From contig CAJLGN010000129.1 in assembly GCA_905206195.1 (NCBI GenBank), positions 1 to 5,293 of the forward strand: 5,293 nucleotides of DNA, in the 5' to 3' direction. Shown here one piece after another: positions 1 to 5,293 of the stretch (position 1 is its first letter; the number at the start of each line of letters is the position of its first letter). The notes beneath the pieces were generated by a model. It was not told the DNA's origin, made no database searches, and saw nothing but the letters and a program-made list of their open reading frames with translations. Source of the stretch: an uncultured Roseburia sp. Its GTDB lineage: Bacteria > Bacillota > Clostridia > Lachnospirales > Lachnospiraceae. The translations under genes and the position numbers were made by a program.

Positions 1-41
1 TGCGCTGCCCCCTCTTTTGCTTCTTTTTCTTTTTCCACCAT
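1..41 (-). other. Purine-rich segment, possible start of a further gene running off the window
   Basis: Beyond the hairpin the minus strand from 35 down to 8 is almost pure A and G. An ATG at 41-39 opens a frame MVEKEKEAKEGAA that is still open at the edge, but it lacks a ribosome site. Alternatively the AGAGGGGG at 8-15 could itself be the ribosome site of a gene starting just outside. Neither reading can be settled from 41 bases. Confidence 0.2.
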
Positions 42-53
42 ACAACAAGAGAC

Positions 54-77
54 GGGAAAGCACAACCGCACTCTCCC
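54..77 (-). terminator. Candidate rho-independent terminator after the permease
   Basis: Thirteen bases after the permease stop, the minus strand can fold GGGAGAGTGC against GTGCTTTCCC around a GGTT tetraloop: 10 pairs, three of them G-U. The following sequence (GTCTCTTGTTGT) is only moderately U-rich, so termination may be partial. The position right at the operon end supports the call. Confidence 0.5.
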
Positions 78-90
78 AGCTCTGCCTTCT

Positions 91-1344
91 TTACTCAGGT
101 CTAAGCGCATCAATTGGATTTAAATTCGCCGCTTTGTACGACGGGAACACGCCGAACACAATCCCGATCACCATCGAAAACGCCACCGCCCCGACTGCCG
201 CCGGGACGCTGATCGCCACCGGCGTCGTGCTGATGTAAGAGATCACCTGCGCCAGAATCACGCCCACAAGAACCCCCACAATTCCCCCGAGGCTTGTGAG
301 AACTGCCGCCTCAGTGAGAAACTGTCCCAGGATTCTCGACTTTCTCGCTCCAATTGCCTTTTTCAGACCAATCTCCTGCGTCCGCTCTGTCACGGACACC
401 AACATGATGTTCATGACACCGATCCCCCCCACGATCAGAGAAATGCCAGCGATCCAGATCAGCATGGTGTTCGTGGAACTGCTCAACTCCTGAATCTTTT
501 GCGCCTGCTCCATCAAATCTTTTGCCTTATACGCAATCGTGTCATCCGCAGGCGTGAGATAGCTGTTTAAGATATCGGCACATTCTTTTCCTGCATTTGT
601 CATGTAGTCGGTACTTTCCACACGGACCATCACATTCTGTGGCTCATCATACTGATAGACAATCGGCCATGTCGTATCCGGGATATAGACCGAGCCCGCT
701 GAATTCTGCGCGTAAGTATAATAATCCTCGATCGAATTGATGACCGGCGTAAACTCTTTCGCTTTCGTCACGATGCCAACCACAATATAGGGCTCCTGCT
801 GAATCTCGATGGTCTTGCCAACAGCCTCCTCCCCCTGAAACAGCGCGGCCACAGAATCCCCGTCGAGAATCGCCACCTTCCGAAAGGCGGTATAGTCCTG
901 TTCCGTGAACCCTCTGCCCTCCTTCATAATGAAGTTGCAGGTGTCAAAATAATTGGCGTCAACGCCCTTGACATATCCGCCGGACAGACCGGTGTTCAGA
1001 TGGTAAACCCCATTGTAATCCTGTCTGCTCAGATAGCGCGAGGCATTCTGCACATGCGGAATATCCAAAATCTGATCCATCACCTCATCGACCACCAGCG
1101 GCACACCCGCCGGGATGCCGTTGTAGGACATCTCATACTGCCATTCTCCCTGGAAGAGCGAAACTTCCACAGTATTCTCCCCCGAGCCCACAAGATTCTG
1201 CTTGATCTGCTCGTTCGTTCCCTTGATCGTGGATACAATTGCGATAATTGCCGCAATACCGATGATGATTCCAAGCATAGTCAGGAAGGAGCGCATCTTA
1301 TGTGACCAGATACCCTGAAAAGATAATCTTATATTTTCAAACAT
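91..1344 (-). CDS. MacB/FtsX-family ABC transporter permease
   Basis: Membrane subunit of a MacB/LolC-type exporter, 417 residues, in the usual range for Gram-positive stand-alone permeases, with no fused ATPase. The layout is diagnostic. A first membrane helix lies at about residues 19-41 after a short basic segment (SHKMRSF). A large extracellular MacB_PCD-type domain follows at about 45-285. A C-terminal FtsX domain has three helices at about 293-315, 344-370 and 377-400. The cytoplasmic loop at 317-333 carries the family signature SVTERTQEIGLKKAIGA, which couples to the ATPase, and the protein ends with the typical KAANLNPIDALRPE. Two cysteines (C136, C255) lie in the extracellular domain. 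The ATG at 1344 is supported by GGGAGGAA directly after the stop of the preceding gene. This is the last gene of the operon. By family knowledge it works as a dimer with the ATPase, using mechanotransmission rather than a classical transmembrane channel. The substrate is unknown. Confidence 0.93.
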   Translation of the reverse strand: MFENIRLSFQGIWSHKMRSFLTMLGIIIGIAAIIAIVSTIKGTNEQIKQNLVGSGENTVEVSLFQGEWQYEMSYNGIPAGVPLVVDEVMDQILDIPHVQNASRYLSRQDYNGVYHLNTGLSGGYVKGVDANYFDTCNFIMKEGRGFTEQDYTAFRKVAILDGDSVAALFQGEEAVGKTIEIQQEPYIVVGIVTKAKEFTPVINSIEDYYTYAQNSAGSVYIPDTTWPIVYQYDEPQNVMVRVESTDYMTNAGKECADILNSYLTPADDTIAYKAKDLMEQAQKIQELSSSTNTMLIWIAGISLIVGGIGVMNIMLVSVTERTQEIGLKKAIGARKSRILGQFLTEAAVLTSLGGIVGVLVGVILAQVISYISTTPVAISVPAAVGAVAFSMVIGIVFGVFPSYKAANLNPIDALRPE

Positions 1345-1348
1345 AGTG

Positions 1349-1356
1349 TTCCTCCC
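1349..1356 (-). promoter_or_regulatory. Ribosome binding site of the permease in the 12-base gap
   Basis: GGGAGGAA directly abuts the TAA stop of the second adaptor and is followed four bases later by the ATG at 1344. The whole 12-base intergenic gap is therefore ribosome site plus spacer, leaving no room for a separate promoter or terminator. Confidence 0.75.
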
Positions 1357-3057
1357 TTAGTAATACATATTCGACGCTTCGGTGACCGCAGCGCCCTCCA
1401 CAGCATTCTTTCCATAGGGAAACGCGATACGATCCTCCTCGGTCAGACCAGACTTAATCTCCACGGCGGAGCCGTACACTGTTCTTCCCGTCACCACATA
1501 CTGCTTCTTTAACTTTTCATTCTCATCTGCGATCATGCAGTAGGCTTTTCCATCCTCCTGCCGCACATACGCTTTTTCGATAAAGAGACCTCCTGTCTCC
1601 GACTGATTGGTGGAAATACTAAGATCGACGTACTCGCCGTTTCTCAGTGCTGAACTGTCCTCTATGTAGGCGGTGTAGCCGTAGTAGGAGACATTGGGGT
1701 TCCCCTCCCCCCAGGAATTACTCGAGGACGGATAATCGGAAATCTCTGTGATTGTCGCCTCAAAGGTCATCCCACTCTCCCAAGAATTGGCCGTGACCAC
1801 AGTTCCGACCTGCACGTCTCCAAGCAACAATTCGCTGATGCTTCCGCTCACGTACAGCCCCTCGTCCCCGGTCACCACCAAAAACGCCGTTCCTTCCTTC
1901 TTTGGCTCCTCCGGGTCGCCAACCGTCTTCACCACGCCGTCGACCTCAGCATACACCATGCCGTCAGAAACAGACTTCTGCAGGGATTCGAGCTGCAACA
2001 GCTGCTGTCTGCGCTGAATATCCAACGTCTTTAACTGATTTTCCGTGTCCGCAAGCTCCTTTACAAGCTCCTCCTGGGTATAGCCCTTCGGCTCCTTCCA
2101 GTCTGTTGCATTTTCCATGAACTTCTCCATATACGCATCGGCCAGGGAGGTTGGAATATATTCCTCCCCCGTAAAAAGATACCACATGCGCCCCGTATCA
2201 TAATCTGCCGGAATACTGTTGCCGTTTAACTCTGCCGTATTGGGTGTCACCTCCGTGTCCACCACCGGCTTTGGGGCTATGACATTACCGGAGGCATCGA
2301 TCGATTCCCCCGTCATGACCATCTTGCCGGACGCATCCTTCTTGCAGACAAAAAACTTTACATATTTTCCCGGCGTCCCGTCTCCCGAAGGACGGATGGC
2401 GTTAAAAAAACTCCCGTACGCGTACGCTTTCGGATTGCAGTAGTAGATATACGGATCATCGACCGTGCCCGCCGGGTAGACAAGCTCCCCGGTTGTCGCA
2501 TCCAGTTTTACATTGTAGGGAATGGAGCTCTCCGTCAAATAATTGTAAATCCGATTATCCAGTACATCCGTATCTGGAAGTGTGTTATTTTTCGCGTCCT
2601 CCGCCTCGTATTCCTCCAGCTTCTTGGTGTCGATCTTGGGCGGAGTCTTATCGACTGGCTTTGCCTGCTTTAGAGAGTTCAGCTTATTGCTCGCCCTCGC
2701 CAAGTCATTTTCAATCGTCTGGATCTGCAGCTTTTTTCGCTCAATCTCAATATTGATCTCGGCGGTGTCGTACGCCAACAGAGGATCTCCGATCTTTACG
2801 TCATCTCCCTCCTCCACATACACCTTTTTTACCGTCTTGGCACTCGCCAGATAAATCTCCTGCGAAGAATCGTTTGTCACCATTCCGTAGCTGGTCTGCG
2901 AATCACCCCAGTAGCCCATATTAATATTGGAAACCGGCTGAACTTCGGCCACCAGATTTTTATCCTGATAAGATTTATAGCCGTAGATTCCGCCCATGAC
3001 CGCGCCGAGAGGCAGCGCGATGCCGGCAGCCACAGCAATTACTTTCTTGATCTTCAT
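1357..3057 (-). CDS. HlyD/MacA-type adaptor with a large hairpin-tip insertion
   Basis: Membrane-fusion (periplasmic-adaptor type) protein of 566 residues, clearly longer than typical 350-450 residue relatives. Order of parts: N-terminal membrane anchor at about 4-26, no lipobox cysteine; first half of a lipoyl-like domain at about 62-98 (KKVYVEEGDDVKIGDPLLAYDT); helix one of the coiled-coil hairpin at about 98-132; an unusual non-helical insertion at about 133-323; returning helix at about 325-363; second lipoyl half at about 364-396 (AEVDGVVKTVGD); beta-barrel at about 400-485 with a Ser/Gly/Asn-rich loop at 443-456; membrane-proximal domain at about 489-560. The insertion has two cysteines (C207, C238) and three DAxxG-type turns. 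The ATG overlaps the ATPase stop (ATGA), with AGGGGGAG eight bases upstream. The gene sits between ATPase and permease, so it is probably an obligate partner of both. The assignment to the adaptor superfamily is firm; the function of the insertion is unknown. Confidence 0.9.
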   Translation of the reverse strand: MKIKKVIAVAAGIALPLGAVMGGIYGYKSYQDKNLVAEVQPVSNINMGYWGDSQTSYGMVTNDSSQEIYLASAKTVKKVYVEEGDDVKIGDPLLAYDTAEINIEIERKKLQIQTIENDLARASNKLNSLKQAKPVDKTPPKIDTKKLEEYEAEDAKNNTLPDTDVLDNRIYNYLTESSIPYNVKLDATTGELVYPAGTVDDPYIYYCNPKAYAYGSFFNAIRPSGDGTPGKYVKFFVCKKDASGKMVMTGESIDASGNVIAPKPVVDTEVTPNTAELNGNSIPADYDTGRMWYLFTGEEYIPTSLADAYMEKFMENATDWKEPKGYTQEELVKELADTENQLKTLDIQRRQQLLQLESLQKSVSDGMVYAEVDGVVKTVGDPEEPKKEGTAFLVVTGDEGLYVSGSISELLLGDVQVGTVVTANSWESGMTFEATITEISDYPSSSNSWGEGNPNVSYYGYTAYIEDSSALRNGEYVDLSISTNQSETGGLFIEKAYVRQEDGKAYCMIADENEKLKKQYVVTGRTVYGSAVEIKSGLTEEDRIAFPYGKNAVEGAAVTEASNMYY

Positions 3058-3743
3058 GCGTTTGTCTCCCCCTCTTCTCCCTCGTAAATCTCACCGTCAA
3101 TGATCCGCACAATGCGCTTGGCGTTCGCCGCGATCTTGGGGTCGTGGGTGATCATTACGATGGTCACCCCCTCCTCGTTCAATTTGGAAAACAATTCCAT
3201 GATCTGCTCCCCCGACTTGGAATCGAGCGCTCCCGTTGGTTCATCCGCCAGAAGAATCTTGGGACTATTGACCATCGCGCGCGCGATCGCCACGCGCTGC
3301 TTCTGTCCCCCGGATAGCTGTGTCGGGCGAAAATTCACACGGTCTCCCAATCCCACGCGCTCCAGCGCTTTTATGGCGCGCGCCTTCCGCTCCTTCTTGC
3401 GCACCCCCGCGTAGCTGAGCGGGAGCGCCACATTTTCCACAGCACTCTCTCTCGGCATCAAATGAAAACTTTGAAATACAAACCCAATACTCCTCAATCG
3501 AAGATCTGACAAATCCTTATCCTTTAACTTCTGCACCTCCTCCCCCGCCAGTTCATAATTTCCCTTGGTCGGCTTGTCGAGACATCCTATGATATTCATC
3601 AGCGTCGTCTTACCAGAGCCCGATGGCCCCATAATCGCAACATACTCGCCCTCCTCCACAGTGAGAGATACATCCTTTAGAACTGGAACCACAAGCTTTT
3701 CCTGCTGATAATCTTTAAAAATATTCTGCAGATTTAAGATCAT
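3054..3743 (-). CDS. ABC transporter ATPase, MacB/LolD type
   Basis: Nucleotide-binding subunit that powers the exporter from the cytoplasmic face; 229 residues, the normal size for stand-alone LolD/YknY-like ATPases. All catalytic elements are present: Walker A GPSGSGKTT at 39-47, Q-loop glutamine Q91 in FVFQSF, ABC signature LSGGQ at 143-147, Walker B ILLADEP at 163-169 with catalytic E168, D-loop ALD at 172-174, and switch histidine H200 in ITHDP. The run LLADEPTGALDS is typical of the MacB/LolD/FtsE group. A short acidic C-terminus (EGEEGETNA) follows the last strand. The start at 3743 overlaps the stop of the upstream adaptor by four bases (ATGA) and is preceded by a near-perfect GGAGGTGA (3748-3755). 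The stop overlaps the next gene in the same way, so translation of all three is probably coupled. Nothing suggests loss of function. Confidence 0.96.
   Translation of the reverse strand: MILNLQNIFKDYQQEKLVVPVLKDVSLTVEEGEYVAIMGPSGSGKTTLMNIIGCLDKPTKGNYELAGEEVQKLKDKDLSDLRLRSIGFVFQSFHLMPRESAVENVALPLSYAGVRKKERKARAIKALERVGLGDRVNFRPTQLSGGQKQRVAIARAMVNSPKILLADEPTGALDSKSGEQIMELFSKLNEEGVTIVMITHDPKIAANAKRIVRIIDGEIYEGEEGETNA
3066..3073 (-). promoter_or_regulatory. Ribosome binding site of the second adaptor
   Basis: AGGGGGAG lies eight bases before the ATG at 3057, within the codons for the acidic end of the ATPase (EEGE). It is weaker than the site used by the ATPase. Coupling through the ATGA overlap may compensate. 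Confidence 0.6.
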
Positions 3744-5146
3744 TCCGTCACCTCCGCTTCCGCAGGTGTGGCGTCCTCCGTCATACCATCCTCCACATAT
3801 GCTTCCGTGCCGCCTCCCAGATCAATCATCTCTGTGCCGTTATATTCGTCAATGCCCATGCCATCCACAGCCTCGGTGCCATAAACATCCTCACCGCCCA
3901 TATTCCCTGTCTCCTGATTGTATAACGGCGAGGAGTAATCTACCTCCGCCTCACTCGTCACCGTGGTGACGCCCTCATAAAGGCCGGGCATCGGCCAGGT
4001 AATGTAATCGTCCGCCGTGATTCCCGAGAGAATCTCGTATTCGTCCATATCCGCATCGTACTCTCCCAGCTCAACGGTGCGCTTCTCAAGACGGTTCTTA
4101 TCGTTTGCCGCCCACACATACGGCTGCTCCCCGTCATCCTGTACGATGTAGGAACCGTAGAGCCAAAGTCCCTCTTTGGCCTCCTCCTGCCCCTGATCCA
4201 ACTCAATATAGACATGCTGCCCCAGAATCAGCCCTTCCGCCGTCTCAAGCGCTATGTAGAATGGATACTTCGTCGCTGTCATGGCCCCACTGTCCGAGGA
4301 AGACGCAGCAAAATTATTATTGCCGCTGCCGTTGCCGTTGCCGGGGTTTTCCTTGTCAATCAGAGAAATTGTGCCATTCCACGTCTTGGCTTGATCCACT
4401 CTGGAGCGGACCACCACCTCCTGTCCCTCTGACAACATCCAGATATTTTGTTCATCGATACTTCCCTTGACACGGTACTCTCCCGTCTGTAAAATCGTCA
4501 TGAATGGGGCGGCATTGCCGTTGGCATCCGTGCCCTTTTCATTGATGTCCTTGACAACACCCGCCACCTTGCTCTTCACGGTAGAGTTATTCATCTGTGT
4601 CTGGTACTTCGCTATCTCAAGCTGCTTACTTTCGATATTAAATTGCTTCTGCGCAATCGAATTTTGGAGATTCTGAATCTGCAAATCAAGATTCAGCGCC
4701 TCCGCGTACTCCGCCCGCGCCTTCTGCGCGCTCAACATCTCAATCTGCTTATTATCATTGGAGATATCGTTGTTGATACTCTCAACTTCCAGTTTCGCCT
4801 GTTCAATCTGCATCTTCAGCTCGCTGGTATCATAACTCACCAACGTCTGTCCCTCCTCCACAAGATCTCCCACCTCGACTTGAACTTTGTCAACCTTCCT
4901 CGCCGAATCCACGTTCACCTCAAAGGTATCCTGCGACTCCACCGTGCCGTTATAGCGGTTGGAAAGGCCCGTGTACTGGTTCATGACCTTCGACAATTTC
5001 TGGACATATACCTTATCGCTCGCACTTCCATCCTGAAAAAATGGAATCATTCCGCGGATATCATTCCAATAATAATATCCCGTCCCCCCCAATGCGACAA
5101 TGACCACTGCAATTCCCAACAAAACCACTATCTTCTTCTTTTTCAT
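3740..5146 (-). CDS. HlyD/MacA-type adaptor with acidic repetitive tail
   Basis: First gene of the operon: a membrane-fusion adaptor, 468 residues from the chosen start. Order of parts: basic N-terminus MKKKK and membrane anchor at about 6-27, no lipobox; first lipoyl half at about 80-107 (VDKVQVEVGDLVEEGQTLVSYDT, with conserved G and D positions); uninterrupted coiled-coil hairpin at about 108-185; second lipoyl half at about 187-222 (KVAGVVKDINEKG); beta-barrel at about 223-318 with a Gly/Asn/Ser linker at 268-289; membrane-proximal domain at about 325-398; and a low-complexity acidic tail at 400-468. The in-frame ATG at 5182 would add 12 residues but has no ribosome site and falls at the likely transcription start; the ATG at 5146 follows GGAGGAG at ideal spacing and gives a classic KKKK-plus-helix anchor. 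It probably forms the ring or funnel that receives substrate from the permease. It is not an obvious recent duplicate of the second adaptor. Confidence 0.91.
   Translation of the reverse strand: MKKKKIVVLLGIAVVIVALGGTGYYYWNDIRGMIPFFQDGSASDKVYVQKLSKVMNQYTGLSNRYNGTVESQDTFEVNVDSARKVDKVQVEVGDLVEEGQTLVSYDTSELKMQIEQAKLEVESINNDISNDNKQIEMLSAQKARAEYAEALNLDLQIQNLQNSIAQKQFNIESKQLEIAKYQTQMNNSTVKSKVAGVVKDINEKGTDANGNAAPFMTILQTGEYRVKGSIDEQNIWMLSEGQEVVVRSRVDQAKTWNGTISLIDKENPGNGNGSGNNNFAASSSDSGAMTATKYPFYIALETAEGLILGQHVYIELDQGQEEAKEGLWLYGSYIVQDDGEQPYVWAANDKNRLEKRTVELGEYDADMDEYEILSGITADDYITWPMPGLYEGVTTVTSEAEVDYSSPLYNQETGNMGGEDVYGTEAVDGMGIDEYNGTEMIDLGGGTEAYVEDGMTEDATPAEAEVTE
3748..3755 (-). promoter_or_regulatory. 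Ribosome binding site of the ATPase, inside the first adaptor's last codons
   Basis: GGAGGTGA matches the anti-Shine-Dalgarno end of 16S rRNA almost perfectly and lies seven bases (counted from GGAGG) before the ATG at 3743. It is embedded in the codons for the final EVT of the preceding adaptor, and the start overlaps that gene's TGA. Confidence 0.75.
4319..4342 (-). repeat. Hexanucleotide tandem repeat in the first adaptor
   Basis: Four tandem units on the minus strand, GGCAAC, GGCAAC, GGCAGC and GGCAAT, encode Gly-Asn/Gly-Ser pairs at residues 269-276 of the adaptor. They sit in a flexible loop of the beta-barrel. Because the unit is six bases, gain or loss of copies keeps the reading frame and only changes linker length. 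Confidence 0.7.
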
Positions 5147-5150
5147 CTCT

Positions 5151-5157
5151 CTCCTCC
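5151..5157 (-). promoter_or_regulatory. Ribosome binding site deciding the first adaptor's start
   Basis: The minus strand reads GGAGGAG followed by AGAG and then the ATG at 5146, six bases from GGAGG to the start. The alternative upstream ATG at 5182 has only an AT-rich sequence before it with no purine-rich core. This site is the main reason for the shorter 468-residue model. Confidence 0.8.
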
Positions 5158-5180
5158 GCCTGAAATTAGGATAAACTTTC

Positions 5181-5221
5181 ATGCATACATTCTATCATCT
5201 ACGAAGTTCAATGTATAGCAT
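5181..5221. repeat. Imperfect inverted repeat over the candidate promoter
   Basis: The left arm (5181-5191, plus strand ATGCATACATT) is the reverse complement of the right arm (5210-5221, AATGTATAGCAT) over 11 pairs with one extra A at 5217. The spacer is 18 bases. The inner seven pairs are contiguous. The right arm covers the proposed -35 and the left arm overlaps the downstream end of the proposed -10, as expected of an operator. It could instead be a leader hairpin if transcription starts further upstream. Confidence 0.5.
5189..5217 (-). promoter_or_regulatory. Candidate sigma-A promoter with extended -10
   Basis: On the minus strand, TGATAGAAT forms an extended -10 (TGn plus TAGAAT, hexamer at 5189-5194, five of six consensus bases). 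Exactly 17 bases upstream is TATACA (5212-5217), a four-of-six match to TTGACA. An AT-rich stretch at about 5221-5236 lies just upstream and could act as an UP element. Transcription would start near 5180-5183, giving a leader of roughly 36 bases before the ATG at 5146. The -35 is weak, so activator help or a different promoter further upstream is possible. Confidence 0.4.
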
Positions 5222-5248
5222 TTTATTCTTAATAATTCGTGTGTAGGA

Positions 5249-5268
5249 TTACAATACATATGTTACAA
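5249..5268. repeat. Short direct repeat TTACAA upstream of the promoter
   Basis: Two copies of TTACAA (5249-5254 and 5263-5268) start 14 bases apart and flank the 8-base palindrome ACATATGT region. They lie about 65-85 bases upstream of the likely transcription start. They could be half-sites for a regulator. In AT-rich DNA the chance of such a short repeat is considerable. Confidence 0.25.
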
Positions 5269-5278
5269 CTGAATATTT

Positions 5279-5293
5279 AAAAAGCAGAGCTGC
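5279..5293 (-). terminator. Possible tail of an upstream gene's terminator, cut by the window edge
   Basis: At the very edge the minus strand reads GCAGCTCTGC followed by TTTTT and an AT-rich run. A GC-rich arm followed by a T-tract is what the 3' half of a rho-independent terminator looks like. The matching 5' arm would lie outside the window, so this cannot be confirmed here. If real, it separates this operon from a gene upstream on the same strand. Confidence 0.3.

Noticed and set aside
17..238. A 73-codon plus-strand open frame crossing the operon end
   Set aside because: Most of it is antisense to the permease C-terminus, whose family-typical ending is clear, and the remainder runs through the terminator hairpin.
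2404..2410. Run of seven A (T7 on the coding strand) in the second adaptor as a possible phase-variable frameshift site
   Set aside because: The frame is intact, the run encodes only two Phe codons, and a single seven-base run is common. Nothing nearby suggests programmed slippage.
2415..2426. Perfect 12-base palindrome CGTACGCGTACG
   Set aside because: It lies within the coding sequence and follows from two consecutive Ala-Tyr codon pairs (GCGTAC repeated) in the second adaptor. A regulatory role there is unlikely.
4105..4470. A 121-codon plus-strand open frame
   Set aside because: Pro/Arg/His/Cys-rich shadow of the first adaptor's barrel and membrane-proximal region; low-complexity composition and no family resemblance.
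3740..5146. Recent tandem duplication giving the two adaptors
   Set aside because: Aligned by eye, the adaptors share domain order and a few lipoyl-type motifs (VEEGDxV-like, YDT) but little sequence identity elsewhere, and each has unique regions. Old divergence or separate recruitment fits better.
4643..5218. A 191-codon open frame on the plus strand opposite the first adaptor
   Set aside because: It is antisense to the coiled-coil and lipoyl region, and its Leu/Ile/Arg/His-rich composition is what the complement of Glu/Gln/Lys/Asp-rich codons gives. It has no recognisable domain.
1..5293. CRISPR arrays, tRNA or rRNA genes, insertion sequences, bacteriocin precursor genes
   Set aside because: Nearly all of the window is taken by the four transporter genes. 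The two short flanks show no tRNA-like fold, spaced repeats, transposase or GG-leader peptide.

Overview
The window holds one complete four-gene operon, all on the minus strand and transcribed from right to left. It encodes a MacAB/LolCDE-type ABC export system. In transcription order it contains a membrane-fusion (HlyD/MacA-type) adaptor (5146-3740), an ABC ATPase (3743-3054), a second and much larger adaptor (3057-1357), and a MacB/FtsX-type permease (1344-91). The genes are packed tightly: two ATGA stop/start overlaps and one 12-base gap that is almost entirely a Shine-Dalgarno site. The four products are therefore very likely made together and work as one machine.

Organism: intermediate GC, strong GGAGG-type ribosome sites, adaptors with an uncleaved-looking N-terminal anchor and no lipobox, and no outer-membrane TolC-like gene. 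This suggests a low-to-mid GC Firmicute, most likely a gut Clostridia/Lachnospiraceae member. That is an inference from style, not from a marker gene. Gram-positive relatives of this layout are known (B. subtilis YknXYZ, S. pneumoniae Spr0693-0695), but those have a single adaptor.

Layout: 5147-5293 is the AT-rich control region. It holds a candidate extended -10 promoter overlapped by an imperfect inverted repeat, a possible distal direct repeat, and at the far edge what may be the tail of an upstream gene's terminator. Positions 1-90 lie downstream of the permease and contain a candidate terminator hairpin just after the stop codon, then a purine-rich strand that may lead into another gene outside the window.

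How it should work: the ATPase dimer powers two copies of the permease. The large extracellular domain of the permease passes substrate to an adaptor ring above the membrane. The unusual part is that two dissimilar adaptors share the operon. One has an uninterrupted coiled-coil hairpin and a repetitive, strongly acidic C-terminal tail. The other has a domain of roughly 190 residues inserted where the hairpin tip should be, which is the place where Gram-negative adaptors meet TolC. The substrate cannot be read from the sequence. Antimicrobial peptide or small-molecule efflux, or export of a self-made peptide or lipid, are all compatible.
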